Below are positions 35,206-43,750 of a DNA stretch of 64,000 bases, piece by piece (within the stretch, counting starts at the first letter, position 1; the number at the start of each line of letters is the position of its first letter). A model generated the notes under the pieces. That model saw only the letters and a list, made by a program, of their open reading frames with translations, was not told the origin of the DNA and did not search any database. The stretch comes from Akkermansia massiliensis (GTDB taxonomy: Bacteria; Verrucomicrobiota; Verrucomicrobiia; Verrucomicrobiales; Akkermansiaceae). The DNA lies in the NCBI RefSeq assembly GCF_023516715.1, contig NZ_JAMGSI010000001.1:744001-808000 (forward strand), given 5' to 3'. The position numbers were made by a program, and so were the translations under genes.

Positions 35206-36600
35206 TTACTGCTCGCTGACATAGACGTAGGTGGGCGTACCGTCCCTCCCCCGGACGATCTTGTTGACTCCGTGGCGGACCTGCTGCATGAACAGGACCT
35301 CGCTCTCGTTGGTATGGGGATGCTGGTCGGACTTGTTGACAAGACGCCTCTGATCTTGGAGAGTGCGGACGATGGTGTCGATGCGGTGGCCGGAGCGGTA
35401 GTCCTCGTTGACAAGGATGATCCTCTCGTTGCCCGGTTTGCCGCTGCCGGCAAACCGCTGCGCCGTCTCCTCCGTGCGTGACCAGCTGTCCACCATCTTG
35501 GTGGGGAGCGCCTGGTAGCCGTCGCGCTTGATGGCAACCAGGAATTGGTCGGCGTTGTTGGGGTCGATGGACATGCCCCGGTAGAGCGTGCCGCTCTCCC
35601 GGACGTCGGTGGGCGTGATGCGGTTGACGGCATCGTAGAGGGCGTCCCACTCCTCCTGGGTGGCGTAGTCCTGGACTCCGCGCTGGCTCCTGTCAAATTT
35701 GCGCTGGTCCTCCACGAATTTGACCATGGCCCTGGCCTGGGTGTCCGGGATGACGGGAGGGCGCTGCCCGCAGATCACACGCCCGGCCTCGCTCCAGTGC
35801 ACCGGGCGTGTGCCGTTGGGGTCGGTGTAGTAGACGCGGTCTCCCTCCACCTCCACGCAATCCTCCAGAGCCTCGACAAATGCCTGCTGCAGGTCGCCGT
35901 CCATCTTGGCGATGGACGCCTCCAGGCTGGCGTTGAGTGACTCGCCGTCCATGTCATCCACCGTCGCCTCCGGGATAACCAGGCCGTGGCGCTGAGCCTC
36001 CTCGTAGTCAACCGGGTCAACCCCCATGCCGGAGTTAAAATCAAACGGAGGATAGTCCAGGTCAAATCGGCTGAGCTTGCGCCAGATGGGCGAGGTAAGC
36101 AGCGCGATGTGGGAGCCGTCGGTGGCCACGCCCTCGTAGTTGACGGCCGCCGCCGCCTCCCTCCAGCGGGCGGCCCAGTCCCTGGGCTGGCGGCTGTAGC
36201 GGATACGCACCAGACGCTGGGCCGGATAGGCCAGCGACCCCATCATGGAGTCCCGGTAGGCTCGCTCTTGGACCATGGCCACGTTGGTCTCCAGGATCAG
36301 GCGCTGGCGGGCGTCGGAGTTGAGGTCCTGGATGGTGCCCTCTGTGCCGGGCTCCGGCTGGTAGCCGGTGGCCTTGAGCATCGCGCGGACCTCGCGCAGG
36401 GCGTCGGCCTCGGACAGGTTGCCGTCCACAATGCCCTGGGAGCGATCCCTAAATCCCTGCACACGCGCATAGTGCCCCTGCCTGGCCGTCCAGTAGGAGC
36501 GCTCGCGGATATCCGGGTCCACGCCGTCCCAGTCCGCCGACGACATGCCGGCAGCAGGCACCGTGACCTTGGCACGCATGATATCCGAGGGAGAGGGCAT
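35206..36600 (-). CDS. MuF-like head morphogenesis protein with C-terminal ADP-ribosyltransferase-like domain
   Basis: This 464-residue protein has a MuF/gp30-type N-terminal two-thirds, with helices from residue 1 to about 240 including an NVAMVQERAYRDSMMGS stretch and a Pro/Asp-rich YPPFDFNSGMGVDP loop. The C-terminal 130 residues look like an R-S-E class mono-ADP-ribosyltransferase: TLYRGMS (Arg341), SWSRTEETAQRFA (Ser372/Ser374) and ESEVLF (Glu432-x-Glu434). Its position between the gp36-like gene and gpG matches Mu gpF. The ART could be injected with the genome to modify host proteins, or act as a polymorphic toxin tip. No immunity gene is obvious. Confidence 0.72.
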   Translation of the reverse strand: MPSPSDIMRAKVTVPAAGMSSADWDGVDPDIRERSYWTARQGHYARVQGFRDRSQGIVDGNLSEADALREVRAMLKATGYQPEPGTEGTIQDLNSDARQRLILETNVAMVQERAYRDSMMGSLAYPAQRLVRIRYSRQPRDWAARWREAAAAVNYEGVATDGSHIALLTSPIWRKLSRFDLDYPPFDFNSGMGVDPVDYEEAQRHGLVIPEATVDDMDGESLNASLEASIAKMDGDLQQAFVEALEDCVEVEGDRVYYTDPNGTRPVHWSEAGRVICGQRPPVIPDTQARAMVKFVEDQRKFDRSQRGVQDYATQEEWDALYDAVNRITPTDVRESGTLYRGMSIDPNNADQFLVAIKRDGYQALPTKMVDSWSRTEETAQRFAGSGKPGNERIILVNEDYRSGHRIDTIVRTLQDQRRLVNKSDQHPHTNESEVLFMQQVRHGVNKIVRGRDGTPTYVYVSEQ

Positions 36601-36605
36601 TGCTG

Positions 36606-36657
36606 TTGAGTGAGGAGGGTTGAGAGTGGAGAGTTGAGCTGCTGTTACCTGTTAACT
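36606..36657. repeat. Heptanucleotide repeat block at a late-gene junction
   Basis: Tandem 7-mers of the GAGAGTG/GAGAGTT type run into GTTACCTGTTAAC units between the gp36-like and MuF-like genes. It overlaps the stop region of the upstream gene. Confidence 0.6.
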
Positions 36658-37112
36658 CCCCGTCCGGGGGACGGGAACAACCCCGGAGCTCCGGAGCCGT
36701 AGGCAGGGCGCGGTCCCTGGACGTAGGGGCGCTTACCGGGAGGCACGGGCATGCGGCCATCCGGACCGATCACCCGGTGGGTGCCGGCCCGGACGGCCTC
36801 CAGCCGCTCGCGGGCGGCTGTGTTGGCCTTATCCCGGTCCTCGGAGACCATCACCGCAAACCGCTTGAGCAGACGCCAGGCGATCATGTCCAGGGCCTCC
36901 GGCTTGAGCGTGCGCGGGATGGTGGTGTCGCTCTGCAGGTCCATCACATTGGCGGCGTTGGCAGCAATGGCCTCGCGCACGGCTGCCGTCACGTCCTGGA
37001 TGATGCCGGGGATGACGGTGCCATCCGTGTCGGCGGCCGTGATGGCCTCCAGCTCCGCTCGGTCGATGGCCTCCGTGAGCATGTCCGCCGTCAATGTGAT
37101 CCAGCTTGACAT
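36645..37112 (-). CDS. Mu gp36-like (DUF1320-type) protein
   Basis: This 155-residue protein starts WITLTADMLTEAIDRAELEAI, contains the segment IQDVTAAVREAIAANA, then a helical ALDMIAWRLLKRFAVM, a pattern typical of DUF1320/gp36-like head-tail connector proteins. The C-terminus (PPGKRPYVQGPRP) is proline-rich. It lies directly after the capsid block, as in Mu-like genomes. Confidence 0.6.
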   Translation of the reverse strand: MSSWITLTADMLTEAIDRAELEAITAADTDGTVIPGIIQDVTAAVREAIAANAANVMDLQSDTTIPRTLKPEALDMIAWRLLKRFAVMVSEDRDKANTAARERLEAVRAGTHRVIGPDGRMPVPPGKRPYVQGPRPAYGSGAPGLFPSPGRGVNR

Positions 37113-37138
37113 TGTTGTTGAGAGTAGAGGGTGGAGAG

Positions 37139-37672
37139 TTAAGAGTTGGGTTGCTCGTCCGGGGACTCCGGGGCGGGATCGTCGAGGTGCAGGATCATAT
37201 CGACTATCGTGTCACACATGCCCAGGGTCTCGGCCGCCTTATGCAGGTCGAGGGTCTCGTAGGGCTTGGTACGGGCCAGCAAGCCGCCGATGATACCGCC
37301 GGCGATGATGGCTGTGATCTCCTGTCTGGGAGTCAAGCCGGCCTGGATGGGACGCAAGGAGGCGACGTATGGCTCCAGGGTCTTGGCGGGGCCATATAGG
37401 GCCTCGTACTCGTCCTCGGTCATGTTGGGTCCGTGATCGTTCCCTGCCTCCTGGTTGGTGCCGTCACCCTTGTCGGCGGGCGTGGGGGAGTCTACGGCAG
37501 GTTGATTGGCGGGATTGGCTACAGGCTCCGGTGTGGATGCCTCGGCAGCGGTGTCCTCTGCGGGCGGCGTGATCTGCTCCTGGTCGGTATTGGCAGGTGC
37601 TATATCCTGAGCGGGAGCCTGAGGAGCGTCGTGATTGGTAGCCTTGTTGGTCTTGGTTGATTTAGCGGTCAT
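37139..37672 (-). CDS. Acidic hypothetical protein with disordered N-terminus
   Basis: About 177 residues from MTAKSTKTNKA. The first 85 residues are Pro/Ala/Glu/Thr-rich and probably unstructured. The rest (TEDEYEALYGPAKTLEPYVASLRP and QEITAIIAGGIIGGLLA) is helical with one hydrophobic stretch. I chose this start over 37732 because the upstream residues (MRCSCLHAPSLN) are out of character. It sits between capsid and head-connector genes. Function unknown. Confidence 0.55.
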   Translation of the reverse strand: MTAKSTKTNKATNHDAPQAPAQDIAPANTDQEQITPPAEDTAAEASTPEPVANPANQPAVDSPTPADKGDGTNQEAGNDHGPNMTEDEYEALYGPAKTLEPYVASLRPIQAGLTPRQEITAIIAGGIIGGLLARTKPYETLDLHKAAETLGMCDTIVDMILHLDDPAPESPDEQPNS

Positions 37673-37689
37673 CTTGATTGTGTATTGAT

Positions 37690-37756
37690 GGTAAGTATTA
37701 AGAGAGGGAGCGTGGAGGCAAGAGCATCTCAACTCTTAACTCTCCACACTCCACCC
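37690..37756. repeat. Heptanucleotide repeats forming an inverted pair
   Basis: The AGAGAGG/GAGCGTG side and the CTCTTAACTCTCCACACTCCACC side are near inverse copies across the capsid-gene upstream region. It could fold into a stem in the late mRNA. Confidence 0.5.
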
Positions 37757-37760
37757 TGTA

Positions 37761-38729
37761 TTAAGCGATCTGCATGCGCATCATGCAGGAGGGAGCCGAG
37801 AAGACCACCTTGTGGTGGCCCTTGATGCGCAGCCACTCTGTGGAGATGTCGTCGTCACGGTAGGTCTCCACCGTGCTGTACATGTCGTCTCCGGCGATGT
37901 TGAGCGTCTTGAGCGCCGTGATGTCAAATGGGCTCGGATCGTCGTCAGCGTAAAACAAGTAGAAATTGCTGCCCACGATGCTGACGTTGTCCACCTCTGC
38001 TCCCGCCACGCCTCCGGGATTGTAGGAGGCGATGGAGCGCATGATCTTGACCGGCGGGATGTCGTCTCCTTTTAGACCGATAAAATCCAGGAACTTGTCC
38101 TGGGTGAGTACCTTGGGAGACCCCTCACCCATCTTGTACTGGATTTGCTTGTTGGCCTCAACAAGGTCCCAGATATCGCCCGTAGTCAGGATGCGGTTGG
38201 GATAGACTCCATTGTTCCGAGCAAATTGTTTAGCCATCTTTTTCAGGATATCCGCCAAGGGCAGGTCCAGGTTGGTCCACTTGTTGGCCTCGTTGGTGTC
38301 GCCCACCTTGGTGATGCTGGGGATGATGGAGTTGGCGTAATCAAACACCTCCTTGTTGTGGCTAATCAACATGCGGCGGGCCAGTCCCCGGGTCTTGGCC
38401 TGGCGCAGGCTGTTACGGTAGACCTCCTGGTCGATGGCACCGAGCAGCTCGCGGTCGTCGATGCCGATCTTGAGGGTGTGCTCCTCCAACATGACCGGGA
38501 GGTCCTCTCCCTGGATGTCGATGGTGCGAGGTGCCTCGTACATGCCGCGCCGGGTATCGGAGACCGCAAATGCGTCCTGGCGCAGGTAGCGCTTGTAGGA
38601 GGTCAGCAAGCCGGGGGCCTTGACACCCGGAGCAAGAAAGCGTGCCGGGTCGTGGAGTTGAGTGCCGTACCAGCCGACGATGTAGTTGGTCAGCGGCAGG
38701 TTGACGGCGTAAGTTGCAGATGTGCTCAT
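37761..38729 (-). CDS. Major capsid protein
   Basis: A 322-residue protein of the size and position of the Mu-like major capsid protein (Mu gpT). It follows the protease/scaffold and decoration genes. The N-terminus (LPLTNYIVGWYGTQLHDPARFLAPGVK) and the middle segments SHNKEVFDYANSII and GVYPNRILTTGDIWDLVEANKQI match the HK97-fold capsid style (E-loop then spine helix). It ends CMMRMQIA. Confidence 0.75.
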   Translation of the reverse strand: MSTSATYAVNLPLTNYIVGWYGTQLHDPARFLAPGVKAPGLLTSYKRYLRQDAFAVSDTRRGMYEAPRTIDIQGEDLPVMLEEHTLKIGIDDRELLGAIDQEVYRNSLRQAKTRGLARRMLISHNKEVFDYANSIIPSITKVGDTNEANKWTNLDLPLADILKKMAKQFARNNGVYPNRILTTGDIWDLVEANKQIQYKMGEGSPKVLTQDKFLDFIGLKGDDIPPVKIMRSIASYNPGGVAGAEVDNVSIVGSNFYLFYADDDPSPFDITALKTLNIAGDDMYSTVETYRDDDISTEWLRIKGHHKVVFSAPSCMMRMQIA

Positions 38730-38766
38730 ATGAGTTAATAGTGATTAGTTAACAGTTAATAGCGTA
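38730..38766. repeat. Heptanucleotide repeat block upstream of the capsid gene
   Basis: Units GAGTTAATAG, TGATTAG, TTAACAG, TTAATAG fill the 37-bp junction between the capsid and decoration-like genes. Confidence 0.6.
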
Positions 38767-39192
38767 TTAGGCGGTGGGCGTTGCCCAGGCGACGAGCAGG
38801 GCCTCGTGGAGGCAGCTGCCCTGTCCGCTGGTGTTGGGGGCCATGGACTGAGCCACGATGAGCTCACCGGCCGTGCCGGTGGCTGCCTTGACGGTGGCAT
38901 CAGCGCACAGCACCAGATAGGTGCCGGTCTCGATCATGCCGGGAGTGTCGTTGAGACGGACCTGGACGATGCCCGGATGAGGCATCAGGATCAGGTCGCC
39001 GCCGTTGCCGTCGGCGCCGTCGCGTCCGTCGGGGTTGCTGACGACGCCGTCAGGGACGGTGGTGGCGGACGTCACCAGGGACATCGTCTGTCCGTCAGCG
39101 GAGAGCTTGGCGAATTTGCCCTCGCTCTTGTCGGTGCCGGTGGTGCCGGCCGGCCAGTCGCGGCGCACCACGGGAGTTTGCTTAATAATCAT
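38767..39192 (-). CDS. Capsid-associated protein, possible decoration (DUF2190-like)
   Basis: A 141-residue beta-rich protein next to the major capsid gene. It contains glycine-rich turns (GDLILMPHPGIVQVRLND and TAGELIVAQSMAPNTS), as in small capsid-decorating proteins. The assignment is by position and composition. Confidence 0.5.
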   Translation of the reverse strand: MIIKQTPVVRRDWPAGTTGTDKSEGKFAKLSADGQTMSLVTSATTVPDGVVSNPDGRDGADGNGGDLILMPHPGIVQVRLNDTPGMIETGTYLVLCADATVKAATGTAGELIVAQSMAPNTSGQGSCLHEALLVAWATPTA

Positions 39193-39229
39193 CTTGTTTA
39201 GAGTTGAGTGTTGAGAGTTGGGAGTGGAG

Positions 39230-39856
39230 CTATTTGCTGCGTGAGGACGTGAATTCCTCCGCAGCCCTGGTCCAGGTGCGGTTGTACTCGCCCGGAGTCA
39301 GAGCGCGGCCGTGCTTGGTGACCTCGGCGTCCACGGCCTTGCGGCAATGGGCCACCAGATCGACGTCGCTCTGCGGCACCTTGACGGCCTTGCCCTCCGG
39401 CGTGCGGTGGGTGATCACACCCGCAGGAGTGACCTTGGGGTCCATGCGCTGCTGGTTGCCCTTGTTATGCAGCTGTCGCGGCAGGGGTGCCCTGTTGTGG
39501 GCAACGGAGCCTCCGTTGGACTCATCGACCTGCTGCTTGAGCAAATCAAAATCCGTCTTGAGATCCGTCACGGCCTTGAGGATGTCGTCCCCGGTCGCGG
39601 TCTCGGACAGGTTGAGTGCCTTGGCGATCTCGTTACAGATCCCCAGCCAGCCCTCGTCGTCCGAGTTGCAGTTGGTTTCGTCTTTGTTTTGGTCGTCGTT
39701 GTTGGTATTGGTTTCGTCTTCCTTTTTCTTTTCCTCCTCCGTGGTAGCGGGCGAAGGATTGTCATTGTTGGTGTTGGTTTCTTGCTTCTTCTTTTCCTCA
39801 TCTCCGGCGGCATCGTCGGAGTGCAGGACCCGTTGCTGTGTTGCTTTCTTGCTCAT
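39230..39856 (-). CDS. Candidate nested scaffold protein (Mu gpZ-like)
   Basis: An in-frame internal ATG at 39856 begins MSKKATQQRVLHSDDA, immediately before the long Asn/Asp/Glu/Lys-rich, coiled C-terminal half. This gives about 208 residues ending with the protease stop. The arrangement matches Mu I/Z. The ATG follows a CCACAACC leader like those of other genes here. It is inferred from architecture, not proven. Confidence 0.5.
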   Translation of the reverse strand: MSKKATQQRVLHSDDAAGDEEKKKQETNTNNDNPSPATTEEEKKKEDETNTNNDDQNKDETNCNSDDEGWLGICNEIAKALNLSETATGDDILKAVTDLKTDFDLLKQQVDESNGGSVAHNRAPLPRQLHNKGNQQRMDPKVTPAGVITHRTPEGKAVKVPQSDVDLVAHCRKAVDAEVTKHGRALTPGEYNRTWTRAAEEFTSSRSK

Positions 39857-40471
39857 GGTTGTGGTTTGGGAGATGGTGGCACTGCGGCTGTGGACGACCA
39901 CATCGCCTGCAGCGGATTGGCGGATGATGCCCGGCTGGGCCTCGTGGTCCGGGTTGTTGGTGACGGCCAGACCGGACAGGCGCGTCGGGCTGTAGCCGTT
40001 GTCGTAGACGCGCTTATAGTCGGCCAGCTTGTACTCGGTGCTAAATGCCCAGTACTTGCCTTGGTTGAGGTCATGGTGGGTGTCCTTGACCCAGGCGATG
40101 TAGGCAGCCTGGTAGAGGCTGCCGTCGACCCGGCCGTAGTCCAGCGCCTTGCACCAGCCCAGGGCCGGGTTATCGCCGGTGGTGCGCAGATGCAGGTGGT
40201 CGTTGTTGACCTGGATGCCGTTGCCGCCGTTGATGGCAGGATCGTAGGACTCGCAGATGGCCTGCAGTGCTGCCTCGTCGATGACCTCGTCCACGTCCCA
40301 GCGCTTGCCTGGGGCGATGGAGGTGTCGGGCACCGGGATGGTGTAGGTGCCGGCCGGCTCAATCAGGTACCAGCCTGATTGCGGGACCTGGCCGACGGGG
40401 TACGGAGCGCAGGCAGCCGGGTCAAAATCCGGGATGCCGCGGGCGATGTATCTGTCTCGGTAGTTGCTCAT
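39230..40471 (-). CDS. Phage prohead protease/scaffold (Mu gpI-like)
   Basis: This 413-residue protein has a protease-like N-terminal half (VDEVIDEAALQAICESYDPAINGGNGIQVNNDH, then CKALDYGRVDGSLYQAAYIAW and LSGLAVTNNPDHEAQPGI split over residues 60-210), as in Mu gpI. The C-terminal half is acidic and coiled (EEKKKEDETNTNNDDQNKDE) like a scaffold. In Mu the scaffold gpZ is produced from an internal start within I, and the same arrangement appears here. It lies between portal and capsid genes. Confidence 0.72.
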   Translation of the reverse strand: MSNYRDRYIARGIPDFDPAACAPYPVGQVPQSGWYLIEPAGTYTIPVPDTSIAPGKRWDVDEVIDEAALQAICESYDPAINGGNGIQVNNDHLHLRTTGDNPALGWCKALDYGRVDGSLYQAAYIAWVKDTHHDLNQGKYWAFSTEYKLADYKRVYDNGYSPTRLSGLAVTNNPDHEAQPGIIRQSAAGDVVVHSRSATISQTTTMSKKATQQRVLHSDDAAGDEEKKKQETNTNNDNPSPATTEEEKKKEDETNTNNDDQNKDETNCNSDDEGWLGICNEIAKALNLSETATGDDILKAVTDLKTDFDLLKQQVDESNGGSVAHNRAPLPRQLHNKGNQQRMDPKVTPAGVITHRTPEGKAVKVPQSDVDLVAHCRKAVDAEVTKHGRALTPGEYNRTWTRAAEEFTSSRSK

Positions 40472-42222
40472 GCGTTGGATTGGGCTGAATTTGCGCCGTG
40501 CAGGGGTCGTGCAGGGGTGGATAATGTGAGAGACGGGTCAATGGCCGCCGCGCGGCGTCTCCCCTCGTTGCGGGCCTCCTGGAGGCGTCGGGCAATCTGG
40601 AGTGCGGTGGAGACGATCTCCTCCTCTCCGGGGACCTGCAGCATCAGGGCCAGCTGGGCCTGCTCCGCCGGGGAGAGGGGCAGCATCTCCAGCGTGACCC
40701 GCTCCAGGCGTTTGTCGATGTCTTGCAGGCGGTGGGCGACCACCTCCTCCAGACGGAGGCGGGCTGGCTCCCAGAGTGTGGTGCTGCGGTGCAGAGCCAG
40801 GGTAGTGAGGGCGTCTCGGCGGCGGGAGTTAAGCGTGTAGGGCGTCTCCTGGGGGGCGGGCTGCAGGGGCATCTTGACGACACCCTCCATGGCCTGCTGC
40901 TGGGGCACGTAGCCGGCGGCCTTGATGGCGTAGAGCTGGGAGGAGGAGACCCCGGCGGTCACCTGCCAGCCGGTGCGCTCGCTGACCTCGGCGTCGTCGA
41001 TGTCGTAGCCGGCGGCACGCAGGGCGGCGGCGTTGGCAATCTCCTTGTCCGGCGTGGTCTTGTCCACGCAGGAGAGCGTAAAATTCACCAGGTGCGGCTG
41101 GCCGGGGTGGTACTCATCCAGCACCCGGTTGACCAGCTGGACTGTCAGTACAGAGGCGATGGAGGATGCCTCGCCGCCGGCCCAGTCGGCAAATCCGTCG
41201 GCCTGTGCTCCCCCGGCCAAGGTACCGGAGCCCGACTCGGTCATGACCGTGAGCTTGCCGGCCGTGGTCAGCATGGCGATCTCCTCGGTGGCCACCTTGT
41301 AACGGCGGTCAAACAAGTCGACGCTCGTCTGGGATATCGGGATGGACTTGATATCGGAGTCGTGGTCGATGACGCCGGTGGCCGCCGAGTAGCACATGGC
41401 CGACATCTTGATGTACTCCTGACGCAGCTCCTCGGAGCAGTCAGGAGGAAGCACAAAAAATGCCGGCGGCGTACCCAGCCTCTCCAAGAACACGTCCCAT
41501 TGGGCCAGCGTCGTGCTACGGTTAAGCACCAGCATCTGGGCGGGCATGTCGATGGGCCGGGGATGCAGGCGCAGGATGAGGTCGTCCAGCGGGACCGGCA
41601 AGGCCTCTCCCCGGTAGCGGCCAAACTGGGCGTTGGGATTGTACCCCCAGGGACCCCGGTAGCCGTCCCGGCACATCAGCCAGTTGTCAATGGGCAACAG
41701 ATGCAGGCCATCGCTGTCGGCGTAGGGCTGCAAGAATTTGTAGTGCCGGCGGGACGCCTGGGACAGGGAGGTGATGGCCTCGTCCATGTTAACGATGGCG
41801 TTGCACAGGTCGGTAATGGTGCGCTGCTGGCTCTCGGCCAGCAGGCTGTCGCGGTCGTCCAGGTCCGGCTTGACCGTGATAGACCAGTCGTACTTGCTCA
41901 GAGCGTCGTCCCGCTTGGTAATACAGGTCATCAGCATGGCGTCGTAGCGCTCCATCTGTTCCCAGATCCACTGCTGCTCGGCATAGGCGCCCAGCTGGCA
42001 GTCCTGCAGGCAGCGCCGTATGGTATCCACGCTCAGGTAGTCCAGCGGGCACACGCGCTCAATCTGGCGGCGGCGTACCTTGTCCAGCTCGGCCAGGGCG
42101 AGTGCGGCAAACATGGCCGGCTTGCTGTCCTGGGATGCCTTGTCCGGCGCGGTAAGCGCCCGCTGCACGCCCTCTGCATGGGGCCTGCGGTGGAGGATGT
42201 AGTTGTAGAGTCGTCTGATCAT
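40468..42222 (-). CDS. Phage portal protein (DUF935, Mu gp29-like)
   Basis: This 584-residue protein starts MIRRLYNYILHRRP, with the DUF935 core segments DYLSVDTIRRCLQDC, MERYDAMLMTCITKRDDALS and DNWLMCRDGYRGPWGYN. It forms the dodecameric DNA portal. I take the ATG at 42222. A longer upstream frame to 42900 is a shadow of the terminase gene. It overlaps the protease start at 40468-40471 and lies one base from the terminase stop, so packaging and head genes are tightly packed. Confidence 0.82.
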   Translation of the reverse strand: MIRRLYNYILHRRPHAEGVQRALTAPDKASQDSKPAMFAALALAELDKVRRRQIERVCPLDYLSVDTIRRCLQDCQLGAYAEQQWIWEQMERYDAMLMTCITKRDDALSKYDWSITVKPDLDDRDSLLAESQQRTITDLCNAIVNMDEAITSLSQASRRHYKFLQPYADSDGLHLLPIDNWLMCRDGYRGPWGYNPNAQFGRYRGEALPVPLDDLILRLHPRPIDMPAQMLVLNRSTTLAQWDVFLERLGTPPAFFVLPPDCSEELRQEYIKMSAMCYSAATGVIDHDSDIKSIPISQTSVDLFDRRYKVATEEIAMLTTAGKLTVMTESGSGTLAGGAQADGFADWAGGEASSIASVLTVQLVNRVLDEYHPGQPHLVNFTLSCVDKTTPDKEIANAAALRAAGYDIDDAEVSERTGWQVTAGVSSSQLYAIKAAGYVPQQQAMEGVVKMPLQPAPQETPYTLNSRRRDALTTLALHRSTTLWEPARLRLEEVVAHRLQDIDKRLERVTLEMLPLSPAEQAQLALMLQVPGEEEIVSTALQIARRLQEARNEGRRRAAAIDPSLTLSTPARPLHGANSAQSNA

Positions 42223-42223
42223 A

Positions 42224-43675
42224 CTATGCTGCCAGGAGTTGATGTAGGATGGGACGGCCGCCAAAGAGCGAGCCGTGGGAGCGGCCGCCAAACAGGCCCG
42301 CTCCCGTGATGATGCGGCCGGTGCCTGGGGCCGGGAGATGGTGCTGCACGTGGCCGTCGGCGGCGCGCAGGGCCAGAGCCAGGGCCGTGCACCGGTCGGA
42401 GTGTCCCTCCCTGGTGTGCGGGGCCTCGTAGCTGTAGTCCGTACCTCTAAATATCTGCTGCATGGCGTGCAGGTCCTCGCGCACCTCCACGTCGATGGGG
42501 ATGCGGACGCGGGTCGGAGCCTCAAAGGCCTGGCGGAGGCGCGGGAAGATGAGGCGCTTAAACGCAGGCGTAAACGTGCAGAGCTCGATCCTGCCATACT
42601 CATGGCCCTCCGGATGCCAGCGCTTAAACTCCTTGACCAGGACATCGCCCATGCCGATGCCCACACCCGTGTAGTCGTAGCAGACGCGTCTGGCCGCCTT
42701 GATGCGGTGGCGCAGTACCTCCATCTGGTCGGGCACGGACATGTTGCGCAGCACCAGTACCTCGCGGGTGACGAGCACGTCCCCCACCCGCTCCAATGTC
42801 CAGCAGACCGTCGGGTCGTTGGTGCGTCCAAAGTCGATGCCCAGGCGCAGGTCCAGCTTGTTGCCCAGGTAGATGGCCGGGTCGCAGGACACCGTGGCAC
42901 TTGCCGACTCAGCCGTGGCGATCAGGTCGTAGGGCAGCAGCACGTTGCTGCTGTCCAGGAATTCGCACATGTACTCTTGAGCCCAACCAATGGGGTCGTC
43001 CAAGGATTCGCGGAGCTCGTCGATGTCGATCGGGAGGCCATCCTCCACTGCCTTGGCGATGGTCACCACATGGCAGGACCAGTGCTGCTTGCGGCCCTCC
43101 CTGGGGTTAAGCAGGTTGTCGTTGATGATCTTGTACGTCCTGGCGCCACGACCCGTCTTGCCGTTGGGGGTAGTAATGAGGCGGACCTTTTTCTCACCGC
43201 CCCGGAGGGGATTGGTGATGGATGGGAGCACTGCACGCCACGTCGCATCGGGGTCCTCGAAAAATGCGAATTCCGTCAGCACCAGGTTGGCGCTAAAGCC
43301 TCGCACGGTATCCGGCCGGCCGGGGACAGCCAGGATGCGGCTGCCGTTGTCAAACGTGATGGAGCCGGACTTGAGCAGGGTGTTGGGGCCGTCCTGGCGC
43401 TCAATCTCCTCGGCAGCCAGTGCGACGCTAAATGCCTCCGCCCACTCCTTGCACTTGGACAGCGACTCCATCGCCTGGCGCTCGGAGGGGGCTGCGATCA
43501 TCCAGGTGGTCTTGGGCCTGATCATCGCATCCCTCACCGCCTCGGCGGCCGTGCTAAAATCCTTACCGGACTGACGGGACCAGATGCCGGCCTTAAACCG
43601 GCTCTCGTCCGCCACCCACTGCGCCTGGTAAGGCAGCAGCAGATCCAGTGGCGTTGTGATCAGGGAGGAGGACAT
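42224..43675 (-). CDS. Phage terminase large subunit (Mu gp28-like)
   Basis: A 483-residue packaging ATPase-nuclease. A Walker A-like GIWSRQSGKDFSTAA lies near residue 32. The VLTEFAFFEDPD segment holds the Walker B acids. The nuclease domain shows GIDFGRTNDPTVCW and a later YDYTGVGIGMGDVL, acidic residues typical of the RNase H-like fold. It is followed at once by the portal gene. The preceding small terminase-like gene completes the pair. Confidence 0.85.
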   Translation of the reverse strand: MSSSLITTPLDLLLPYQAQWVADESRFKAGIWSRQSGKDFSTAAEAVRDAMIRPKTTWMIAAPSERQAMESLSKCKEWAEAFSVALAAEEIERQDGPNTLLKSGSITFDNGSRILAVPGRPDTVRGFSANLVLTEFAFFEDPDATWRAVLPSITNPLRGGEKKVRLITTPNGKTGRGARTYKIINDNLLNPREGRKQHWSCHVVTIAKAVEDGLPIDIDELRESLDDPIGWAQEYMCEFLDSSNVLLPYDLIATAESASATVSCDPAIYLGNKLDLRLGIDFGRTNDPTVCWTLERVGDVLVTREVLVLRNMSVPDQMEVLRHRIKAARRVCYDYTGVGIGMGDVLVKEFKRWHPEGHEYGRIELCTFTPAFKRLIFPRLRQAFEAPTRVRIPIDVEVREDLHAMQQIFRGTDYSYEAPHTREGHSDRCTALALALRAADGHVQHHLPAPGTGRIITGAGLFGGRSHGSLFGGRPILHQLLAA

Positions 43676-43680
43676 GATGG

Positions 43681-43743
43681 AGGGTTGAGAGTGGAGAGAT
43701 GAGAGTTGATTTGGTGTTAACTATTAACTGTTACCTATTAACC
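43681..43743. repeat. Heptanucleotide repeats of both types at the terminase junction
   Basis: GAGAGTG/GAGAGAT/GAGAGTT units are followed by TTAACTA, TTAACTG, TTACCTA and TTAACCG. This is the clearest site showing both 7-mer families side by side. Confidence 0.7.
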
Positions 43744-43750
43744 GGATGCG

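Noticed and set aside
40468-42900. 810-residue frame including an N-terminal extension of the portal
   Set aside because: The first 225 residues overlap the terminase gene in another frame and look like a shadow. The portal starts at 42222.
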